Assembly: GCA_027297085.1 (NCBI GenBank)
Contig: JAPUIL010000190.1
Span: 1-12,479, forward strand
From: Verrucomicrobiota bacterium
Lineage (GTDB): Bacteria; Verrucomicrobiota; Verrucomicrobiia; Opitutales; UBA2995
Length of the DNA stretch: 12,479 bases
Direction of reading: 5' to 3'
In this document: positions 8,131 to 12,479 of the stretch, piece by piece
How the letters are laid out: every line of letters begins with the position of its first letter
How positions within the stretch are numbered: the first letter of the stretch is position 1
Translations under genes and position numbers: made by a program
Notes under the pieces: generated by a model
What the model saw: only the letters and a program-made list of their open reading frames with translations
Told to the model about the DNA's origin: nothing
Databases searched by the model: none

Positions 8131-8242
8131 AGTTAACCGTTATCCCACACACCCAGCACCAGAAATAGCGCTGCCCAACTCACGCCTCAAACTCTAGTTC
8201 ACGAGGACACAAACCACTTCCGGTTCCCTTCCCTCAGACTCT

Positions 8243-9064
8243 TCAAGAAGATTCGACACGCGAAAACACTACGTTGTAACTAGGGTACTCGGGTTCCTCA
8301 ATTCGCGCCGCTACTTTGCTGACCACTCTGAACCCGTTCTTTTCGAACGTCTCATAGATCAAGCCCATCTCCTCTTTACGAGAGAGGACCTCTGTAATCT
8401 CAATCAGCACGCTCCGAAGCCTCGAATTCCTTAATATCCTCGTCCCACCTCGTATAACTGCACTCTCGAGACCATCGACGTCTATTTTAATGCATTGCGG
8501 AATATCCATGCCGTATATGTAATGCAAATCATCAAGCGAAACTCCCATCATTCCTTGCCGATGGATTGGGGTAAACATAATACCAGCGTCATCTATCGTG
8601 CGTCCGAATTGATGGATTGCCTCACCAGCTCTCAGATTCCCGCGCACGTTAAATGTATCGAACCGTGTAGAATCCGAGATGGCAAGACAGAACGACGTGA
8701 CCATATTTGATACATTGTTAATGTGAATGTTTCGATTCAATGCCGCATAAGTTTGTGATTCCGGCTCGAAACAGTAAACCCGCACTTTCCCAGTATATTT
8801 CAGGGCAGCATACAATGAATACTGACCCATGTTTGCACCGATATCGTACATTACATCGCCAGGTCTAATATATGTATCAATCCAGGAAATAGTGTCCGGT
8901 TCTTTCGTCGCATAGGAAATACAACGGCTTAATTCTCGGGGATTACTTATCTCCATCTGAATGTCAATCCCATTAACTGAACACACCTTTGTTACTTTTG
9001 TGGCCCCATGAAACTCCAGTCTAAGCCGGTCAACTATCCTTCTAATGTACAAGGTAGCCTTCAT
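8243..9064 (-). CDS. FkbM-family SAM-dependent methyltransferase
   Basis: Probable O-methyltransferase of the FkbM family (PF05050), a group common in polysaccharide clusters, where members methylate sugar hydroxyls. In 273 residues the SAM-binding motif I is MYDIGANMGQYSLY (72-85), the acidic residue ending strand 2 is E100 in YCFEPE, and a conserved CIKIDVDGLE segment (191-200) is followed by a helix and an LIEI strand (220-223), as in the family. The ATG at 9064 has GAGG (9072-9075) 7 nt upstream, a reasonable ribosome binding site. The gene lies between the cyclase (115-bp gap) and the KdsB-like gene (112-bp gap). In neither gap do I see a terminator or a convincing promoter. It is not an FkbM of known substrate; which glycan position it methylates cannot be told. 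Confidence 0.92.
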   Translation of the reverse strand: MKATLYIRRIVDRLRLEFHGATKVTKVCSVNGIDIQMEISNPRELSRCISYATKEPDTISWIDTYIRPGDVMYDIGANMGQYSLYAALKYTGKVRVYCFEPESQTYAALNRNIHINNVSNMVTSFCLAISDSTRFDTFNVRGNLRAGEAIHQFGRTIDDAGIMFTPIHRQGMMGVSLDDLHYIYGMDIPQCIKIDVDGLESAVIRGGTRILRNSRLRSVLIEITEVLSRKEEMGLIYETFEKNGFRVVSKVAARIEEPEYPSYNVVFSRVESS

Positions 9065-9179
9065 GATCAGGCCTCAGCCGTCCAGCATCAAAACTGCTAT
9101 GGCACGAACTTACTGAACACAGACGAAATTCTTCGTTTAATAGGCATACAGCAGATTCCAGTCTCTGCCGGGAAGGTAG

Positions 9180-9815
9180 TTACTCGTCCAAAAGTAATAC
9201 CCTGGCCGGCGCACCGTCACTTCCAACCAGCTTCAGTGGAAGGCAAACAAGCTGATATAGTCCTGGCGTCACCTCGAACAGGTTAAGCCCTTCAACGATG
9301 ACAACACCAGCCCCCAACAGCGTCCGGTGGGTGGTTGGCTCAGCGTCATGAAAGCGTTGCACTGAAAGGTAATCAACGCCAAGAAGCTTGATACCCTTTT
9401 CTACAACCCAGTTGGCAGACTCTGGCGTCAGTGCCACGTAATCGGGCGTGAACTCCGTCGCTCCTTCTGCCCAGAGTTTAGAATTGCGCGTGCGTAACAA
9501 AAGTCGCTCTGTATACCTCGGTAATATCAGTTCCTCCAGGTCTGATGGGGATATTTCCTTCACGTCGGGCAGACTACCCAGATAGGCCGGTCCAACCAGT
9601 ATCTTTAGTGGTATTTCGTCCACCGCTGCACCACCCTCGATGAAATGGCAGGGGGCGTCAATATGGGTCCCTGCATGCACACAGCAACTCATGTGCGAAA
9701 CGTTGGCAAGATCGCCAGACTCCAAGCTCATCGTTCGCCACAGGACAACCCTAGGATCTCCAGGCCACACAGGCAGACTGGATGTTATTGGCAACGAGAC
9801 GTCGAAGATCCTCAT
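9180..9815 (-). CDS. Cyclase-family / kynurenine-formamidase-like metal-dependent hydrolase (PF04199)
   Basis: A 211-residue member of the cyclase family whose best known members are kynurenine formamidase KynB and isatin hydrolase: metal-dependent amidases or hydrolases. The metal motif is complete: H47, H51, D53 and H57 in HAGTHIDAPCHF (47-58), with H163 and E175 later, spaced much as in KynB. The N-terminal DVSLPI...WPGD segment (5-20) is also typical. No tryptophan-degradation gene is nearby, so a KynB role is unlikely. Sitting in a glycan cluster it may hydrolyse an N-formyl or lactone intermediate, or act on the acid that the KdsB-like enzyme activates (inference). The start ATG at 9815 has only a weak AAGAGA upstream. 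A 113-bp gap, holding a methyltransferase relic, separates it from the gene before it. Confidence 0.9.
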   Translation of the reverse strand: MRIFDVSLPITSSLPVWPGDPRVVLWRTMSLESGDLANVSHMSCCVHAGTHIDAPCHFIEGGAAVDEIPLKILVGPAYLGSLPDVKEISPSDLEELILPRYTERLLLRTRNSKLWAEGATEFTPDYVALTPESANWVVEKGIKLLGVDYLSVQRFHDAEPTTHRTLLGAGVVIVEGLNLFEVTPGLYQLVCLPLKLVGSDGAPARVLLLDE

Positions 9816-9841
9816 TCTGCGATCTCTTATCCAGAATGAAT

Positions 9842-9913
9842 AGTTACCAGGCAGCTTTGTCAGCTTAGTCTGTTTTCCCTCATAACTTGCTAGAAACTAC
9901 CTCTGACTTTCTC
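9842..9913 (-). pseudogene. Relic of a zinc-ribbon methyltransferase C-terminus
   Basis: The gap between the second methyltransferase and the cyclase gene contains a stretch that aligns without gaps to the 3' part of the zinc-ribbon methyltransferase gene in this window. By hand count, 9859-9913 matches 10869-10923 at 41 of 55 positions, and the weaker continuation 9842-9858 versus 10852-10868 at 9 of 17. Read in the same frame it gives EKVRGSF*QVMRENRLS* against EEVRVNFQQFLKINRLSS. The in-frame stops are TAG for a Gln codon and TGA for a Ser codon, each one substitution away. No start or SAM-binding domain remains. It is best read as the decayed tail of a related methyltransferase, lost by deletion, beginning about 15 bp after the stop of the upstream gene. 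Confidence 0.65.
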
Positions 9914-9928
9914 GCGGATTATTTACCC

Positions 9929-10810
9929 TCACTCAGGTATCGCTTCAATTCCCACAACCTCAATACCAAGTTCCTCGGCGCTATAGCGCTTTTTCCACCA
10001 CCCGTGAGCTTCGCGTATGGAATCATAAGAACAGTTTTCCATAAACACTGTCTGACGCACGCGGAAATATCGAGAGAAGATGGTATTAAGATCGGGAGCT
10101 CTAAGCATATTGATAGGTAATCCTCGGCGCGCAAATAAGCGACGCAAGTAATTCGGATGGAAGCGGTATAGATGAGAAAAAGGATCATCCGTCTTGTAAT
10201 GGTCGGTCAGATCCACAAAGTGAAACTGAATACATGCAGGATGAGAGACACGATGGAGCTCTCTAACAACATCGTCTAAATTGTGTACATGCTCTAATAC
10301 CGAATTTGATAGGATTAGGTCAACAGCTCCGTCCGGAAGGCCAGTGTCTGACGCGTCCCTCCGAATGATTTCTACTTTCCCGCTAGAAACCACATCGTCC
10401 AAAGTGCCCACAGGCCCAAAAACCCTGCTCACGTACCGATGATGCTCCTTGAGATAGCCAGTCCAATCAATGAGTAGCTTAGCGTCAAATGCGGGGTCTA
10501 GCACATAGTACCGCTTCGCGCGTAGGGCGAGAGCACAAAAAGCCCACCCCAGAACAGGCCCTGCACCAATTTCTAATACCGTCAGGCCCTTGAACGGAAT
10601 CTCTTTTCCCAGACATTTCTGATACCGTAGAAGTCTATCGATAAGTTTAGTTGGATCCGTATGTTTTGAGCTGCTACCTAGCTGACCGCGCCGATAACTA
10701 AAATAGGATTTACCCCGAGGATGTACGACGGCGGAATAGAACTCTAGCAACCTCTGTTGTGTTTCCCATTTGACCATACGTGACATTTTCTTCATCAGAT
10801 ATAGCATCAC
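9929..10810 (-). CDS. Class I SAM-dependent methyltransferase
   Basis: A cytoplasmic methyltransferase of the Methyltransf_11 type. In the 293-residue reading, motif I is LTVLEIGAGPVLGW (76-89), the strand-2 acid is D105 in VLDPAF, and motifs II/III are DASDTGLPDGAVDLI (152-166) and SNSVLEHV (168-175). The C-terminal third (after about 200) is rich in His, Arg and Tyr and is not recognised; it may bind the acceptor. The gene overlaps the previous methyltransferase: GTG at 10810 overlaps its TGA by four bases, and an ATG at 10807 overlaps by one. Either may be the start, and neither has a clear Shine-Dalgarno sequence. Further ATGs at 10795 and 10786 are possible. Close coupling with the zinc-ribbon methyltransferase suggests the two modify the same glycan. 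Substrate unknown. Confidence 0.88.
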   Translation of the reverse strand: MMLYLMKKMSRMVKWETQQRLLEFYSAVVHPRGKSYFSYRRGQLGSSSKHTDPTKLIDRLLRYQKCLGKEIPFKGLTVLEIGAGPVLGWAFCALALRAKRYYVLDPAFDAKLLIDWTGYLKEHHRYVSRVFGPVGTLDDVVSSGKVEIIRRDASDTGLPDGAVDLILSNSVLEHVHNLDDVVRELHRVSHPACIQFHFVDLTDHYKTDDPFSHLYRFHPNYLRRLFARRGLPINMLRAPDLNTIFSRYFRVRQTVFMENCSYDSIREAHGWWKKRYSAEELGIEVVGIEAIPE

Positions 10811-11841
10811 GTCTTAGAAGGATCATGATTTCTACGATTTTCGCAAACGAGAGCCACCACCCTAATGTGTGAGCTTAGTCTGTTGATTTTCAAAAATTGC
10901 TGGAAGTTCACTCTGACTTCCTCCCCCCTACTATAAATGATCTGTTTCACAAAGGAAGGAATTGATATATTTGGATTCTCAGCTGCAACATTGCACACAA
11001 TGTCCACGTCCAACTCACCAGGTGTGGTTAGTTCGGCCAACTCAAACCCACAGCGCGCCACCAACCGCTCCATACCCTCCACAGAGATCAAATTGAGATG
11101 ATGAGGTGGATATATGCTCTTCGAATTTTCCCACAATACCTGGATGTCAAATCCGCTGACAGTCAGAGTGGTAAACAGAAAAAGGCCGCCGGGAACCAAG
11201 AAACGACGAACTGCTTCCAAGAACTTAGCCGGATCGTAAAGGTGTTCAAGAACCTCAAAGGCCGTGGCAGATGCAGCCTGCAACTCCTCGGGCAGGACAT
11301 CTTCTGCCGGCTTCTCAATAATCCGGAACCCTTTCTGGCGACAGATAGCAGCCAAATGAGGCGCAGGCTCGATCCCAACTACCTCATCGAAGAGATCCAA
11401 GGCAGCGATTTCTTCAAGGAAGATACCATAGCCACTACCCACCTCTACAAATGTATCTGGCTTCCTTCGATCTCTTACAGCCTTGTCTACCCACTCGGCC
11501 ACAAGTCGGGCACGTGGTCGGAAGATTTGCTCCCGTCGGGCCTCGGCCGTCATTTTGAAGAAGTCACTGGCCCAGAACCTAACCGCCTCGCCTTCGCGGT
11601 AATAGGCATCGACTAATGCTGGTCGTGGCCGCGGAGATGTATAGAGCGATCCACAGCCCAGACACGTGAGGTAGCGAAAGCCGAATTTTTCGAGGCCTAG
11701 CTCAGCGTGATCGCTTGTACATGCGGGACACGGCACGTTGACGAATCCGGACCGGTCACTAAAGAAGCGATCAACATCCTTCCGGGCCAATTCCAGGTAC
11801 CGGTTAAATAAAGCCTGGGGCCGGATCTCTTCCTCCCTCAT
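10807..11841 (-). CDS. Class I SAM-dependent methyltransferase with N-terminal zinc-ribbon
   Basis: A 344-residue methyltransferase with an N-terminal four-cysteine knuckle (C38, C41, C60, C63; CPAC...CLGC), then YTSPRP (67-72), a pattern known from sugar and natural-product methyltransferases. The catalytic domain has motif I FVEVGSGYGIFLEEI (131-145), GIEPAP (156-161), FEVLEHLYDP (195-204) and VPGG (216-219). A PPHHLNL segment (245-251) and the C-terminal NRLSSH (320-325) are also typical. Some zinc-ribbon methyltransferases are sugar C-methyltransferases, but with no NDP-sugar genes here I cannot decide between C- and O-methylation. The ATG at 11841 is chosen over the TTG at 11844; no strong Shine-Dalgarno sequence is seen. 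A gap of 161 bp, the largest in the window, separates it from the exporter gene. Confidence 0.9.
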   Translation of the reverse strand: MREEEIRPQALFNRYLELARKDVDRFFSDRSGFVNVPCPACTSDHAELGLEKFGFRYLTCLGCGSLYTSPRPRPALVDAYYREGEAVRFWASDFFKMTAEARREQIFRPRARLVAEWVDKAVRDRRKPDTFVEVGSGYGIFLEEIAALDLFDEVVGIEPAPHLAAICRQKGFRIIEKPAEDVLPEELQAASATAFEVLEHLYDPAKFLEAVRRFLVPGGLFLFTTLTVSGFDIQVLWENSKSIYPPHHLNLISVEGMERLVARCGFELAELTTPGELDVDIVCNVAAENPNISIPSFVKQIIYSRGEEVRVNFQQFLKINRLSSHIRVVALVCENRRNHDPSKT

Positions 11842-11895
11842 CAAAACACACCCATTTTGTCACACCTTCAATCCCGCCATCCATAGATTCTTTAA

Positions 11896-11923
11896 AAATT
11901 AAGCCATCTAAGCACGAAGTCAA
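11896..11923 (-). promoter_or_regulatory. Weak candidate sigma-70-type promoter before the methyltransferase genes
   Basis: On the minus strand TTGACT (11918-11923) is followed after 16 nt by TAATTT (11896-11901). The -35 matches consensus at five of six positions, but the -10 at only three. It lies in the largest intergenic gap, about 55 nt before the ATG at 11841. It is the best candidate I found in that gap, and it may be chance. Confidence 0.2.
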
Positions 11924-12005
11924 AGTAACTATGGTTCAAATAGAAGTCTTCTGCAACAACCACTTTTCTGTCCCCGCTCAGGGTGGCCGCCCTTTATACT
12001 AGTCG

Positions 12006-12479
12006 TTAATCATCCTCACAAAGCGTTTCCCCCTCGGCCCTCTTAGCCTGCATCCCCTTCCAAAATTGCAACTCGTAATATTGCGCGTAATAACCGCCAG
12101 CCTGAAGTAACATTTGATGATTGCCTTTTTCCACAACACGGCCATCTTCAATTACAATTATTTCATCAGCGTTCTCTATTGTGGATAACCGATGCGCAAT
12201 TACAATCACAGTCCGATTCCAGCTCATCTCGCGAAGTGAATCTTGGATCAATTGTTCTGATTTCGAGTCAAGGTCACTCGTCGCCTCATCCAAAATCAGA
12301 ATCTGCGGATCACGCAGGATGGATCGAGCCAGGGCTAAACGCTGTCTTTCGCCACCGGAAAGTTTAACGCCTCGGTCACCTATCACCGTGTGATAGCCTT
12401 CTGGGAGATCCACAATGAACTCGTGGGCGTGAGCACGTTTTGCAGCTTCTACAACCTTGTCCTTTGCTGCATTGAGACT
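12006..12479 (-). CDS. ABC exporter ATPase domain, C-terminal part (MsbA/PglK-like lipid or glycan-lipid flippase)
   Basis: The final 157 residues of an ABC transporter run in from the right edge; the open frame continues beyond 12479, so the GTG/ATG codons inside are not its start. Visible in order: a HAHEFI helix before the signature, GDRGVKLSGGERQR (Q-loop-distal signature), Walker B ILILDEATSDLD, the H-loop AHRLST, and a C-terminal QAGGYYAQYYELQF tail typical of fused type IV exporters such as MsbA and PglK. The Walker A and the membrane domain lie outside the window. In a glycan cluster it probably flips a lipid-linked oligosaccharide or glycolipid across the inner membrane (inference). 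It is the most 5' gene seen here. No terminator follows it, so the downstream genes may be read through. Confidence 0.92.
   Translation of the reverse strand, partial: SLNAAKDKVVEAAKRAHAHEFIVDLPEGYHTVIGDRGVKLSGGERQRLALARSILRDPQILILDEATSDLDSKSEQLIQDSLREMSWNRTVIVIAHRLSTIENADEIIVIEDGRVVEKGNHQMLLQAGGYYAQYYELQFWKGMQAKRAEGETLCEDD

Noticed and set aside
9149..9170. Hairpin after the cyclase gene (7-bp stem with one G-U pair, 8-nt loop)
   Set aside because: No run of U follows the stem on the minus strand, so it is not a convincing intrinsic terminator, and a stem of this size is common by chance.
11098..11616. Longest plus-strand open frame (172 codons)
   Set aside because: It lies wholly opposite the zinc-ribbon methyltransferase, whose motifs are clear. 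The product has no recognisable domain and no ribosome binding site was seen, so it is a shadow.
11981..11992. Imperfect palindrome gggtggccgccc after the exporter gene
   Set aside because: There is no loop and no T-run, so it cannot act as a terminator. A single short imperfect palindrome is weak evidence for an operator.
1..12479. Mobile elements, CRISPR arrays, tRNA or rRNA genes, riboswitches
   Set aside because: No transposase or integrase motif, no regular direct repeats and no recognisable structured RNA were seen on either strand.

Overview
The window is a stretch of a surface-polysaccharide (O-antigen, capsule or similar glycan) gene cluster from a bacterium, most likely Gram-negative. 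The grounds for Gram-negative are a KdsB-type CMP-ulosonate synthetase, an MsbA/PglK-type ABC exporter, and a GT-B protein resembling capsule/Kdo-type transferases. Base composition is balanced and several start codons lack a clear Shine-Dalgarno sequence. Nothing visible fixes the genus. There is no tRNA, rRNA, IS element, CRISPR array or phage gene.

All eleven genes lie on the minus strand and read right to left. In transcription order: (1) C-terminal part of an ABC exporter ATPase (12006-12479, cut by the right edge); (2) a zinc-ribbon class I methyltransferase (10807-11841); (3) a second class I methyltransferase (9929-10810) overlapping it; (4) a decayed fragment of another zinc-ribbon methyltransferase (9842-9913); (5) a PF04199 cyclase/kynurenine-formamidase-like hydrolase (9180-9815); (6) an FkbM methyltransferase (8243-9064); (7) a KdsB-like cytidylyltransferase (7336-8130); (8) a D-2-hydroxyacid dehydrogenase (6398-7339); (9) a fusion of a GT2 glycosyltransferase and a zinc-dependent medium-chain dehydrogenase (4412-6379); (10) a large GT-B surface-carbohydrate protein (2245-4335); (11) a GT4 glycosyltransferase (926-2080); (12) a second GT4 glycosyltransferase cut by the left edge (1-929). 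Gaps are short (161 bp at most) or negative (TGA/ATG-type overlaps), which suggests one long operon. No gene-free stretch reaches 300 bases.

How the parts may work together (inference): the exporter moves a lipid-linked glycan; three glycosyltransferases (two GT4, one GT2) add sugars; three methyltransferases decorate or cap it. The middle block is the most unusual. A KdsB-like enzyme, a D-2-hydroxyacid dehydrogenase, a zinc alcohol dehydrogenase and a cyclase-family hydrolase sit together with no KdsA/NeuB-type synthase or KdsC phosphatase in view. Next to them is a GT-B protein carrying the HP and SS motifs seen in transferases that use CMP-sugars. This looks like a cassette that makes, CMP-activates and transfers a modified acidic sugar or acid. 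The product cannot be named from sequence.

The best individual observations are the GT2-dehydrogenase fusion, a near-ideal internal ribosome binding site plus GTG exactly at its domain junction, and the methyltransferase relic hidden between two genes.
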